A stretch of 64,000 nucleotides of DNA from Cocleimonas flava (GTDB taxonomy: Bacteria; Pseudomonadota; Gammaproteobacteria; Thiotrichales; Thiotrichaceae): contig NZ_SMFQ01000002.1 in assembly GCF_004339015.1 (NCBI RefSeq), forward strand, positions 621,351 to 685,350. Reading direction: 5' to 3'. The notes below the pieces were generated by a model. It was not told where the DNA came from. It saw nothing but the letters and a program-made list of their open reading frames with translations, and searched no databases. Position numbers and translations under genes: made by a program. Shown in pieces: positions 28,941-38,070 of the stretch (positions are counted from its first letter, which is position 1; each line of letters starts with the position of its first letter).

Positions 28941-29666
28941 ATGAGACTAGCTACAGTTTTTAATACCAAAAAGAATGCGCTCTATACGTTTCTACTGAGT
29001 TTGATATTACTTTCAACTCAGGCTGCTCAGGCTTTACCTAAAGCATTTGAAGCTGACTATTCAGTTGCCAAAGGCAGCATGAGTCTGGGTAATCTGAATG
29101 CGTCACTCCAGTATTCTGGCAATCGTTATATCTATTCAAAATCGACAAAAGCCACTGGTATTGCCGCTATGTTGACAGGAATTACGATCACCGAAAAAAC
29201 AGATGGCCTATTTTCTGGGCAAACCATCGTGCCCCAAAATTATCTGTTCAATCAATCGCGTCGCAGTAAATCACGGATTGACAAAATACACTTCAATGGC
29301 AAAAGTGCCGTTGGTAGTTACAAAGATAATAAATTCAATCTGGCAGTACAACCGGGCATTCAAGATAGGGCTTCGTTGGAGTTAGTGTTAGCGAATGATA
29401 TTGGCAGCAATAAGCAGCAGCTAAACTATACCGTTGTCGAACGTGGAAAAGTGAAGCAATACAACTTTCAGAAACTAGGCAATGAGCAAGTTCAAACTCC
29501 AGCCGGAACCTTTAACACGGTTAAAGTAAAAGTGGTTAGAACCGGCAATAAACGAGAAACAGTTTTTTGGCTTGCAAAAGAAATCGATTTCGTACCGGTA
29601 AAAATACGCCATCGCGAGAAAGATGATGTCATCACTACCGTTATCAGAAGCTACAAAAAGATCTGA
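28941..29666 (+). CDS. Periplasmic DUF3108 protein
   Basis: The 241-residue protein has a signal peptide (LYTFLLSLILLSTQAAQA) and the DUF3108 pattern: PKAFEADYSVAKGSMSLGNLNASL near the start, KATGIAAMLTGITITEKTDGLF in the middle, and a PAGTFNTVKVKVVR...VFWLAKEIDFVPVKIRH ending. The family is periplasmic with a lipocalin-like beta fold and unknown function. It stands alone 115 bp after soxB; no link to sulfur metabolism is shown. Confidence 0.8.
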   Translation: MRLATVFNTKKNALYTFLLSLILLSTQAAQALPKAFEADYSVAKGSMSLGNLNASLQYSGNRYIYSKSTKATGIAAMLTGITITEKTDGLFSGQTIVPQNYLFNQSRRSKSRIDKIHFNGKSAVGSYKDNKFNLAVQPGIQDRASLELVLANDIGSNKQQLNYTVVERGKVKQYNFQKLGNEQVQTPAGTFNTVKVKVVRTGNKRETVFWLAKEIDFVPVKIRHREKDDVITTVIRSYKKI

Positions 29667-29940
29667 TCGAGTGACTAGGCACTTAATTTTTTAAGGCCTA
29701 GCCGACCTAAAATCATTTAAAAACAAGAATCTTCAAACTTCCGTTATTTCTCTTTGGGCGCTTGTTTTTCGCTATATTTGCCTACTTTCTATACAAAGTC
29801 CTAACAATTCTGTGACATTAGACACAGAATGCTTCATTTTCATATGACAAACTGTCTTTAAGCTTTCGCATTTAAAGAACAAAAAAGCACGGGGTTAATA
29901 TTAAGGGAATTTCAAGGTCCCATTAACTATGGTGAGTAAA

Positions 29941-30192
29941 ATGAAGAAACTTGCAGCAGCAGTATTATCCATTTCTTTCATGATCGCATCACAAGGCGCA
30001 ATAGCCTGCGATGACAAAGCTTGTGAAAGAGCGTATCTATCATCAACGTCTCAATACATCTCAAACCATGGTCGACAGGCAAACACCGCACGCACCGAAC
30101 GTGAAGCACATGCGTTAAATCGTGAGCGTCGTGATTATGCCGTACAAAGCCATTTGCATAGAGCGAAACAGTTCTTATCAAGCTCTAAATAA
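29941..30192 (+). CDS. Small secreted protein of unknown function
   Basis: I start it at the ATG at 29941 because this gives a clean signal peptide (MKKLAAAVLSISFMIASQGAIA). A start at 29929 is possible. The mature part is about 60 residues, rich in Arg, His and Ala, with two Cys (ACDDKACERAY) right after the cleavage site. No family recognised. It stands alone and faces dbpA. Confidence 0.6.
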   Translation: MKKLAAAVLSISFMIASQGAIACDDKACERAYLSSTSQYISNHGRQANTARTEREAHALNRERRDYAVQSHLHRAKQFLSSSK

Positions 30193-30254
30193 GCCGTTTG
30201 AAAAGAGCAAGTGATTAATCACTTTACTCAAAGTGTCTATGTAGAGCACTTGAG

Positions 30255-30286
30255 AAAAACCGCCCCAAAGTGGGGGGGTGTATTTT
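30255..30286 (+). repeat. Dispersed G-run element, copy 10
   Basis: Core AAAGTGGGGGGGTG at 30267-30280, preceded by AAAAACCGCCCC and followed by TATTTT. CCCC and GGGG can pair over AAAGT. It lies between convergent genes. Confidence 0.85.
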
Positions 30287-30305
30287 GCGTTTAACGCATT
30301 AATAC

Positions 30306-31688
30306 CTATCGGATTTCGCGGGCTCTAATATTGCGGCCTTTCACTTTGCCATTTCTGAAGTGTTGCAATGCTTTTGCCGCCACACTTTTTTCAATAGCGA
30401 CGTAACTCATCATATCAAAGATATTGATCTTACCGATCTGAGAGCCGTCTAAGCCCGCATCTTTGGTCAATGCACCCAGTAGATCACCAGGTCTGAGTTT
30501 GTTCTTTTTACCTGAGTCTAATTGCAAGGTAGTCATGGGTGCTACCAGACTAAAACTGATGTTGCGATTGAGCGATTCAACCTCTTCATTGACACATTCT
30601 GTTTCCAAGAAATCTTCAATCGCAATAATGCGCGATACTTCATCTTCAAGATAAATACTCAACGCCAAACCATTTTCGCCAGCGCGACCGGTACGACCGA
30701 TACGATGCACGTAAATTTCAGGATCGTGTGGTAATTCATAATTGATAACTGCCCCGAGTGATTTAATATCCAGACCACGAGCTGCAACATCCGTCGCGAC
30801 CAATACCGAACAACTGTTATTCGAAAAACGCACTAAGACTTGATCACGTTCACGTTGCTCTAAATCACCGTGTAAAGCCAGCGCATCAATATCGTGTTCT
30901 TGCAGGAATAATTCGATCTCTGCACATTGAATTTTGGTATGACAGAAAACCACTGTGTTTTGCGGAGCGTAGTGCTCCAATATTCCCAATAACGTATCTT
31001 TGCGCTGATATGGATTCGTTTTATAAAACACCTGTTGGATAACATCTGCTTCATGCTCAGCATCTACTTTTACCGTAATTGAATCCTTTTGGATCGAGCG
31101 GCACATCTTTTTAATCGAATCGGGGAATGTTGCTGAGAACAACAGGGTTTGTCGACTCTCTGGGGTTTCTCTAACAATGTGATTGATCTCATCCTGAAAA
31201 CCCATATCCAGCATTCGGTCGGCTTCATCCAGTACCAGAGTTTCCAGCTGGGAAATATCCAGCGTTTGGCGGCTCAGGTGATCTTGAATTCGCCCTGGTG
31301 TGCCAACCACAATATGTGCGCCATGCTCTAAGGAATCAGCCTGTGGTCTTAATTTGGTGCCACCGCACAGGGTAACAATTTTAATATTGGGAATACAACG
31401 CGCTAACGAACGTAACTCTTTCGCCACCTGATCAGCGAGCTCTCGCGTTGGGCAAAGCACCATAGATTGAACACCGAAAAAGCGCGGATTGATTTTATCC
31501 AGCAAGCCCAAACCAAATGCAGCGGTTTTACCGCTACCGGTTTTCGCCTGAACGATTAAATCTTTCTCATCCAGAATTTGCGGCAAGCTCGCCGCTTGCA
31601 CTGGTGTCATGCCGACGTAACCTAGTGAATCCAGATTATCGAGTTGTGCCTGAGGGAGTTTGAGCGTTGCGAAGCTATTATCTGACAT
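30306..31688 (-). CDS. dbpA: ATP-dependent RNA helicase DbpA
   Basis: The 460-residue protein is an intact DEAD-box helicase: Q motif (GYVGMTPVQAASLPQIL), Walker A AKTGSGKT, PTRELADQ, TPGRI, DEAD in VLDEADRML, SAT, and HRIGRTGR. A C-terminal RNA-recognition domain (LRPGDLLGALTKDAGLDGSQIGKINIFDMMSYVAIE) matches the DbpA domain that binds 23S rRNA hairpin 92 for large-subunit assembly. Its intact motifs contrast with the degenerate helicase at 5.8 kb. Confidence 0.94.
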   Translation of the reverse strand: MSDNSFATLKLPQAQLDNLDSLGYVGMTPVQAASLPQILDEKDLIVQAKTGSGKTAAFGLGLLDKINPRFFGVQSMVLCPTRELADQVAKELRSLARCIPNIKIVTLCGGTKLRPQADSLEHGAHIVVGTPGRIQDHLSRQTLDISQLETLVLDEADRMLDMGFQDEINHIVRETPESRQTLLFSATFPDSIKKMCRSIQKDSITVKVDAEHEADVIQQVFYKTNPYQRKDTLLGILEHYAPQNTVVFCHTKIQCAEIELFLQEHDIDALALHGDLEQRERDQVLVRFSNNSCSVLVATDVAARGLDIKSLGAVINYELPHDPEIYVHRIGRTGRAGENGLALSIYLEDEVSRIIAIEDFLETECVNEEVESLNRNISFSLVAPMTTLQLDSGKKNKLRPGDLLGALTKDAGLDGSQIGKINIFDMMSYVAIEKSVAAKALQHFRNGKVKGRNIRAREIR

Positions 31689-31727
31689 GGTATTTCTAAT
31701 TCAAATCTTAAAAGAGCTATTAAAACA

Positions 31728-31754
31728 CACCCCCCCACTTATACGAGGTTTTTT
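31728..31754 (-). repeat. Dispersed G-run element, copy 11
   Basis: Read on the minus strand the core is TAAGTGGGGGGGTG, with AAAAAA and CCTCGTA preceding it. It is about 40 bp upstream of the dbpA start and downstream of the UspE-like gene. Confidence 0.85.
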
Positions 31755-31887
31755 GATTAAAATCTTGTGACTTAATTCTCGTAAAAACAGGGGTATTTAC
31801 TCGAGTACATCTCTCTACCTTCCTGTGTTGATAACTAAACGGTTCCTTTTTGCTAAACATTTCCTCTATCAGGAAAGCGTGATTCCC

Positions 31888-32814
31888 TTAGAGAGTTACT
31901 GGAGTAACAAAACCTTCAGGTTTTAGCGTCAGCACAGAACAGTTGACCTGGTCGAATACTACTTCAGCCGTGTTACCAATCAGAAAACCGGTAATTCCCG
32001 TTCGGCACACTGTACCCATGACCAGCAAGTCAATGTCGTCCGAGACTACTAACTCTGGTATACGTTCAACAGGATTTCCATCGACTAGGTGCATTTGAGG
32101 ATTTAGACCTGCGAAATCAACCTGTTTTAGCAAGTTATCAATGCGTTGATCATATTCACTTTCAAGGCGAGATATCAGCTCTTTTACATCTTCTTTTGTC
32201 ATTCTGCGAACATAGCGCCTATCCATAGAATCCTTCACACCGATAATATGTAACTCAGCATTTTCTTTACGGGCCATATCGGCCGCCAATTGCAGGATTA
32301 GAGGATTAAGTGAGTCTTTCTTTACATCACTCTCTGTAGGATCAACCGCTGCGAGAATGCGTTTATACGGCTGCGGTTGATTGCGTTTAACCACCCACAC
32401 AGGACAGGGACATTGGCGCATCAAATTCATAGAGGTCGTACCGAATAAACGCGTACGAATACCCTTATTTTCTTCTGTTGAGGTAATCACCAGATCATGC
32501 TGTTCACGCAATACCTGACGAATAATCTCCAGATATCGTATGCCTTCTATGACATGGATCGTAACGTCGATATCGTCATATTTAACCATTAAACCTTGTA
32601 GCCATTCACGACGTTCTTCAATAGCTGAAGCAAGTAATTGGGGTGCTAATGTTTCATTACGAAACAAACCCAAAGGTTCTTTCAATACCGAAAAAAGTGT
32701 CAATTTTGACCCGTTTTTCTTAGCCAGAGTTATCGCTTTATCCAAAGCCACTGATCCCTTTACTTCCGAGTCTTCAGGCTGAATATCCAGAAGGATATTG
32801 TTAAATTGTTGCAT
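31888..32814 (-). CDS. uspE: UspE-like tandem universal stress protein
   Basis: The 308-residue protein consists of two Usp domains, like E. coli UspE (316 aa). The first begins FNNILLDIQPEDSE and ends with FGTTSMNLMRQCPCPVWVVKR. The second begins YKRILAAVDPTESD and ends with LVMGTVCRTGITGFLIGNTAEVVFDQVNCSVLTLKP. A GAGGAG ribosome binding site precedes the ATG. It stands alone. It is a stress protein of unclear biochemical role. Confidence 0.88.
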   Translation of the reverse strand: MQQFNNILLDIQPEDSEVKGSVALDKAITLAKKNGSKLTLFSVLKEPLGLFRNETLAPQLLASAIEERREWLQGLMVKYDDIDVTIHVIEGIRYLEIIRQVLREQHDLVITSTEENKGIRTRLFGTTSMNLMRQCPCPVWVVKRNQPQPYKRILAAVDPTESDVKKDSLNPLILQLAADMARKENAELHIIGVKDSMDRRYVRRMTKEDVKELISRLESEYDQRIDNLLKQVDFAGLNPQMHLVDGNPVERIPELVVSDDIDLLVMGTVCRTGITGFLIGNTAEVVFDQVNCSVLTLKPEGFVTPVTL

Positions 32815-33027
32815 GATATCGAACTCCTCTGTTTAAAGTATCCCAATCAATATTAGCACCAATAAAAAATGTTCTGCAGGCAAGTTCAGGCGTCTTCTGT
32901 TTATTCATAGGAAAGCTTGATAAACATCAACTCAGTGGATATTGAGCAGATAATTCTGAAAATACCCCTCTTCCTTTTTGGCGATATCCATGAGGGTTTA
33001 CTTGAGGGAAGTGTCTTAACTCCACCG

Positions 33028-33897
33028 CTAAAAAAGCCTTAAAAGCACCAAACCAGCCATAGCAAAACCGATACCTAATAACTCCAAAAATCGAAACGGT
33101 ATGTGCAAGAAAAAGCGCGTATAGAGTAAAACAACAACCAGGTTAAGCGCCGATAGTGCCGAAACCATACCAGTGGGACCAGTTGCAAATGCCGTTAAAA
33201 TAGCCACCATTCCGGCAATATTGGTTATTCCAACCAACATTCCGAGATTAAACGTTCGAACCGAAGACCAGGATAATTCCTCAGTATTCTGGTTACGGCT
33301 ATGTCTATTGGCGAGCCAACTTAGTAAAAACAGTAAACTCCCCACGCCAAACATTAATAACAAGGTGACAAACATATCCGCCTCAACCCGTGTAGATTGT
33401 TTACCCATAATATCGTTTAAGCCAAAAAACAAGGCTGCAAGCAAGCCCCATTGAGCGCCTTTTAAGTCTGTTAGGCTTAAGTCATTTGAATAACGAATCA
33501 GATAAATGCCAACAAAGATAATGAAGAAAGACCATAGCTGAATGGTCGTGAGGGTTTCATTCCACAGCAGGAAAGCCAATATAACCACAATTAACGGCGG
33601 CAGACCTGCTAACACACTCACAAGCGAAGCCTTGCCAACGGCATAACCTTTATATAATGAGGCATTTGCCGAAAATGATAGAACTCCCATGCTGGCACCC
33701 ACAAGAATATGACTAGTAGATATATCTAATGGCGCTTTTTGAAAAAGTAAAATAAAGATACTCACCAAAAAGCCCGTAAAAAACACACCGCATAACATCA
33801 AATTGCGGTTCATGGTCTTTTGCGAGGTCCATTGATATAAAACACCACGCAAACCAAAGCACAACGCCGATAATAGCGCGTAAAAAATCCAACTCAT
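33028..33897 (-). CDS. EamA/DMT-family transporter
   Basis: The 289-residue integral membrane protein has about ten hydrophobic segments arranged as two EamA repeats (SWIFYALLSALCFGLRGVLYQW; QWGLLAALFFGLNDIMGKQS). It has the ten-helix topology of drug/metabolite or nucleotide-sugar transporters. The substrate cannot be told. It stands alone between the UspE-like gene and the DUF2058 gene. Confidence 0.83.
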   Translation of the reverse strand: MSWIFYALLSALCFGLRGVLYQWTSQKTMNRNLMLCGVFFTGFLVSIFILLFQKAPLDISTSHILVGASMGVLSFSANASLYKGYAVGKASLVSVLAGLPPLIVVILAFLLWNETLTTIQLWSFFIIFVGIYLIRYSNDLSLTDLKGAQWGLLAALFFGLNDIMGKQSTRVEADMFVTLLLMFGVGSLLFLLSWLANRHSRNQNTEELSWSSVRTFNLGMLVGITNIAGMVAILTAFATGPTGMVSALSALNLVVVLLYTRFFLHIPFRFLELLGIGFAMAGLVLLRLF

Positions 33898-34013
33898 TGA
33901 AAATCTCCAGATCCGATCTATTCGCTACAAGCAATGATAAGAAATCTACCAAGGATTATCCCATGATCTATTTTTAATATGAGTGATCAGCTCGGGAATC
34001 CTTTACGACAGAA

Positions 34014-34634
34014 CTACCACATCAAATCATCGGGCACTTCAAAGTCTGCGTACGGATCGTCTTCATCTTTTGTATCACTCTGATCTTTTGCCTTATCTTT
34101 AGAGGCATATTCATTCAGTAACACGATTGATTCATTGTCACGTTCGCTGATTTTTCTCGCAGCTTCAGCAGGGATCAAAAAGTAGTCTGCTTGCTCCTGA
34201 TCATTATCATCAGTATTTGCAGCCTTCGCTATTTTAGCTATGGCGATAATTCCTCGTGAGATCAAAGTATGGTTTTCGGCAGAAACCAGCATGGTTTTAA
34301 TTTTATTATTATCGGTAAAGTTATAAGTGAGTTCGCTATCTTCAGGTGCTTTTTTATCTAGCTTAGTAATCGCATTCATTTGAATCATTTGACGAATCTG
34401 TGCCTGCACTTCTTTCTGTTGTGCTTCCTGCTTGCGTTGTTCGTTTAATGCCTGGCTCTTTTTCTGCTCTTCAAGACGTGCTTTCTCCGCTAACTCAGCA
34501 GCCTCGTTTTTAAGCTCTGTGTTAGTTGCCTGACTTTGTTTCTTTGCTTTTTTCTTGGCAGTCTGGATATTCTTGGCTTCCTGCTTTTTGATTAAACCTG
34601 CGCCTAGAAGCTGATCTTGAAGTGAACCTTTCAT
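34014..34634 (-). CDS. DUF2058 (YaiL) family protein
   Basis: The 206-residue cytosolic protein starts MKGSLQDQLLGAGLIKKQEAK. A long Lys/Gln/Glu/Ala-rich helical stretch (about 20-90) follows, then a C-terminal domain with SELTYNFTDNNKIKTMLVS and DYFLIPAEAARKISERD, matching the YaiL family (annotated as nucleoprotein or polynucleotide-associated). Function unknown. AGGA precedes the ATG. Confidence 0.87.
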   Translation of the reverse strand: MKGSLQDQLLGAGLIKKQEAKNIQTAKKKAKKQSQATNTELKNEAAELAEKARLEEQKKSQALNEQRKQEAQQKEVQAQIRQMIQMNAITKLDKKAPEDSELTYNFTDNNKIKTMLVSAENHTLISRGIIAIAKIAKAANTDDNDQEQADYFLIPAEAARKISERDNESIVLLNEYASKDKAKDQSDTKDEDDPYADFEVPDDLMW

Positions 34635-34943
34635 GTTATTCCTGCAGTAATTGTTTATCCTAACGAATTTAGATTATGCCATTCTATAACGCGCCCGACA
34701 GCTATTTAGTTAATATTTCTCGACGTCTTAACCTAACAGCTGAGTAAAACCTTACATAAAAGTCTCTGCTAGCAGATATGAGAAAATCTCATAAAGAATA
34801 CAATATTAAATCATTGGATAAAAAACTTATGGGAAGGCTTAATCATAAGAAAACTCATAATCTGAGTTTTTATATAAATCATCTACTATCATCAGTAGGC
34901 ACAATTATTACTAATTAAAATACCACTATAAGGAAAATGTAAT
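34635..34943. promoter_or_regulatory. Upstream region of the TRAP operon
   Basis: No gene is visible in these 309 bp. A perfect palindrome TATGAGA-AAA-TCTCATA lies at 34777-34793, about 150 bp before dctP, and is a candidate operator. Confidence 0.4.
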
Positions 34944-36008
34944 ATGTTAAATATAAAACATCTACTCCTAGCTGTTTGTGTCACAAGCAGTTTTGCCGCT
35001 ACGACAATCTCTCACGCTAAAGATTTACGCTGGAAAATGCCAACCGCTTTTGCTACCAAGTTACCTGGACTAGGTTCGCCAGCGGCGTGGGTCACTGAAA
35101 AAATCAATGTGGCAAGTGATGGTTCACTTAAAATAAAATTATATGAGCCAAAAACACTCGTTCCACCTTTTGAGATTCTTCAGTCTGTTTCTGATGGTAA
35201 AGTAGGCGCAGGTTACACCTGGATTGGTTACGACCAAGGTAAAATTCCAGCTGTTCCTTTATTTGCTGCAGTTCCATTTGGCCTAAAGCCACCAGCATTT
35301 ACAGGTTGGTACTACTATGGTGGTGGTCATGAAATGCTTCAGGAAATATACGCAAACAAGGGATTTAAAGTTTACGCACAATTGTGTGGAATCGTCGGTC
35401 CAGAAACAGCGGGCTGGTATAAAAAACCCATTGAGACTCTTGAAGACTATGATGGTATGAAAATTCGCTTTGCTGGTTTAGGCGGTAAAGTTCTCGAGAA
35501 ACTAGGTGCGTCAGTTACCATGCTTCCTGCTGGTGAACTATTCCAGGCTTTAGAGAAAGGCACTATCGATGCTACTGAGTTTTCGATGCCTGCAATCGAT
35601 CAGATTTTAGGCTTCAATAAAATCGTTAAAAACAACCTATTCCCAGGTTGGCATCAACCATTTACTGCGCAATACATGTTAATCAACTTAGACGAGTGGA
35701 ATAAAACAACTCCAGCTCAAAAAGCATTAATTGAATCAACTTGTACTGCTGGTGTTATGAGAGGCTTAGCTGAAGGCGAATACAAAAATGGTGCCGTATT
35801 AGCTAAATTACAAGAAGAAGGTATCAACATAGGACAAATTCCTGATGATATCCTGAAAGAGTTGAAGAAAATTTCAGACTCGGTTTTAGCTGAGCAATCA
35901 GCTATAGATGCTGACTTCAAACGTGTTAATGATTCACAAAAAGCATTCCAGAAAGAATACATTCTTTGGGATGAGCGTGCATACCTTAACAATGAAATCT
36001 TGAAGTAA
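34944..36008 (+). CDS. TRAP transporter solute-binding protein (DctP family)
   Basis: The 354-residue periplasmic protein has a signal peptide (LLLAVCVTSSFAATTISHA). Its body resembles the binding proteins once annotated for mannitol/chloroaromatic compounds (COG4663): WKMPTAFATKLPGLGSPAAW, KTLVPPFEILQSVSDGKVGAGYTWIGY, and FAGLGGKVLEKLGASVTMLPAGELFQALEKGTIDATE, with the Arg-containing MKIRFAG segment that contacts carboxylates. It is first in a dctP-dctQ-dctM operon. AAGGAAAA precedes the ATG. Confidence 0.9.
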   Translation: MLNIKHLLLAVCVTSSFAATTISHAKDLRWKMPTAFATKLPGLGSPAAWVTEKINVASDGSLKIKLYEPKTLVPPFEILQSVSDGKVGAGYTWIGYDQGKIPAVPLFAAVPFGLKPPAFTGWYYYGGGHEMLQEIYANKGFKVYAQLCGIVGPETAGWYKKPIETLEDYDGMKIRFAGLGGKVLEKLGASVTMLPAGELFQALEKGTIDATEFSMPAIDQILGFNKIVKNNLFPGWHQPFTAQYMLINLDEWNKTTPAQKALIESTCTAGVMRGLAEGEYKNGAVLAKLQEEGINIGQIPDDILKELKKISDSVLAEQSAIDADFKRVNDSQKAFQKEYILWDERAYLNNEILK

Positions 36009-36029
36009 CTTAGTAGTCTTAAGTAAAAG

Positions 36030-36059
36030 AAAAGTGAGTGCCATGTGCACTCACTTTTT
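36030..36059 (+). terminator. Hairpin between dctP and dctQ
   Basis: An AGTGAGTG/CACTCACT stem over a 6-7 nt loop is followed by TTTTTC, 20 bp after the dctP stop. It looks like a partial terminator or 3'-end stabiliser that would give more binding protein than permease. Confidence 0.7.
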
Positions 36060-36126
36060 CGTAAAAGAAACCCAAATTCATACCTATTAACTATTTTTAA
36101 CGCTTGAATTTTGAAGAGAGTGAAGC

Positions 36127-36690
36127 ATGTCTATTCCAGCTCAAAATAATGAGAGTATCCCTTCCAGAGGCGACTTACCTCATACAAAAACATCAGCCCG
36201 TCTTGATAAGTTTGTAACCAAAATAGGAGAGTACAGCTCTTGGTTATGGGTCATAACGATTGGCTTTATTTTGTATTCTGTAATTTCGCGATACTTATTT
36301 GGCCAAGGCTCGGTTATGTTGGAGGAAATCCAATGGCACCTGGCAGGCGCAGCATGGCTTATAGGCTTATCTTATACACTCGTCGACAATGAACATGTAC
36401 GTGTTGATGTTTTACATGAACGACTTTCACGCAGAACTCAGGCATGGATCGAAGTTTTTGGCATAACATTGTTGCTACTCCCTTTTTTATTCATCTCTCT
36501 AAATGAGATGATTCCTTATGTTTACAGCTCATACGAGCAGGGTGAGGTGTCAATCTCCCCCAATGGTCTGCCTTATCGCTGGCTAATTAAGCTGTTCTTA
36601 CCATTAGCTATTGTCCTTTTGATAATCGCTTCATTCTCTAGATTACTAAGAGTTATAGCTCTTCTATCCAATAAAAAAGGTAAGAACTAA
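36127..36690 (+). CDS. TRAP transporter small permease (DctQ)
   Basis: The 187-residue protein has four transmembrane helices (about 37-55, 73-90, 110-130 and 153-172) and the DctQ signature GSVMLEEIQWHLAGAAWLIGLSYTLVDNEHVRVDVLHERL. It is the membrane partner of the large permease. Its stop overlaps the dctM start (TAATG). Confidence 0.9.
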   Translation: MSIPAQNNESIPSRGDLPHTKTSARLDKFVTKIGEYSSWLWVITIGFILYSVISRYLFGQGSVMLEEIQWHLAGAAWLIGLSYTLVDNEHVRVDVLHERLSRRTQAWIEVFGITLLLLPFLFISLNEMIPYVYSSYEQGEVSISPNGLPYRWLIKLFLPLAIVLLIIASFSRLLRVIALLSNKKGKN

Positions 36691-38060
36691 TGGAAATCGA
36701 TACTCTATTCGTCATTGGTATGTTTTCTACCTTTGGCCTACTACTGGCGACAGGCTTTCCTGTTGCGTGGGTACTGGCGGGCACGTCTGTAATCTGGACC
36801 ATAATAGGCATCTATGCTGTAGAATCTTTTGGTGTGGATCTTTGGTTTGACTGGGGAAGCTCCCTTGGTCTTGTACCAGAACGATTATGGTCCCTAGTGG
36901 GAAGTGAAACACTGGTCGCTCTGCCCATGTTTATATTTATGGGGATTATGCTGGACCAATCAGGTGTTGCCGAAAAGCTCATGAAAAATATGGTGAAGCT
37001 GTTTGGTAATGTAAGAGGTGGCTATGCAGTTACCGTAATTCTTATCGGGGTATTACTGGCTGCTACTACGGGAATTATTGGTGCATCTGTTGTTTTATTA
37101 GGAATGCTATCTCTTCCCGTTATGCTTGAAAATGGCTACTCAAAAGAGTTAGCAGTTGGAACATGCTGTGCGACAGGCACACTGGGAATTTTAATTCCTC
37201 CATCAATTATGCTGGTTCTTATGGCTGATCGTTTGGCTACGCCTGACGCATCTGTTGGCAACCTGTTTATGGGCGCATTTTTCCCAGGAGTTATGCTGGG
37301 AGCCATGTATATAGCTTACGTGCTAATTATCTCTGCATTAAAGCCTGAAATTGCACCACTCCCCAAAAATCAGGAAAAAGTAAGTTTTAAAATTGTATGG
37401 GATGTGATCAAGGCAGTTTTACCTACTTTAGCTTTGATTCTATCGGTTTTAGGTTCAATCTTTGCCGGAATAGCGACACCTACTGAAGCATCAGGCGTAG
37501 GCGCATTTGGTGCAATGTTATTAGCGCTCTTTAACGGACGTCTAAGCCTTAAAGTACTAAAAGAAACGGCCTATCAAACCACAAAAACCACCTCATTTAT
37601 ATTCGCTATATTTGTTGGTGCAACTGCCTTTTCGATTGTCTTACGTGGTTTAGGTGGTGACGAAGTAATCACTCGCACACTAACCGGACTTCCATTCGGC
37701 CCGGATGGCGTTTTGATCGTGATATTACTCACTGTTTTCATGCTTGGTTTCTTCCTCGACTGGGTAGAAATTACATTAATCGTGTTGCCGCTTGTTGCTC
37801 CTGTGGTTCAGGCACTAGGGTTTGACTTGGTCTGGTTCACTATATTATTTGCTGTGTGTCTGCAAACGTCATTCCTTACTCCGCCGGTTGGATTCGCACT
37901 ATTTTATATAAAAGGTGTTTGCCCACCGAATATCAGAGTAACCGATATTTATCGAGGTGTTGCGCCATTTATTCTTTTGCAACTTACTGGATTAGCCCTT
38001 ATTTATTACTTCCCCGCAATTGTTACCTGGTTGCCAGAAGTTACTTACGGGGCAAAGTAA
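36690..38060 (+). CDS. TRAP transporter large permease (DctM)
   Basis: The 456-residue protein is very hydrophobic, with about 12 helices. It has DctM features such as ALPMFIFMGIMLDQSGVAEKLM, GTLGILIPPSIMLVLMAD, and PTEASGVGAFGAMLLA. It forms the Na+-driven translocation subunit. It follows dctQ by one-base overlap; the substrate class is not determinable beyond the family. Confidence 0.92.
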   Translation: MEIDTLFVIGMFSTFGLLLATGFPVAWVLAGTSVIWTIIGIYAVESFGVDLWFDWGSSLGLVPERLWSLVGSETLVALPMFIFMGIMLDQSGVAEKLMKNMVKLFGNVRGGYAVTVILIGVLLAATTGIIGASVVLLGMLSLPVMLENGYSKELAVGTCCATGTLGILIPPSIMLVLMADRLATPDASVGNLFMGAFFPGVMLGAMYIAYVLIISALKPEIAPLPKNQEKVSFKIVWDVIKAVLPTLALILSVLGSIFAGIATPTEASGVGAFGAMLLALFNGRLSLKVLKETAYQTTKTTSFIFAIFVGATAFSIVLRGLGGDEVITRTLTGLPFGPDGVLIVILLTVFMLGFFLDWVEITLIVLPLVAPVVQALGFDLVWFTILFAVCLQTSFLTPPVGFALFYIKGVCPPNIRVTDIYRGVAPFILLQLTGLALIYYFPAIVTWLPEVTYGAK

Positions 38061-38070
38061 AAACATCTAT

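Noticed and set aside
29673-29705. Hairpin after the DUF3108 gene as terminator
   Set aside because: The CTAGGC/GCCTAG arms are short and far apart with the T-run inside the loop, so support is too weak.
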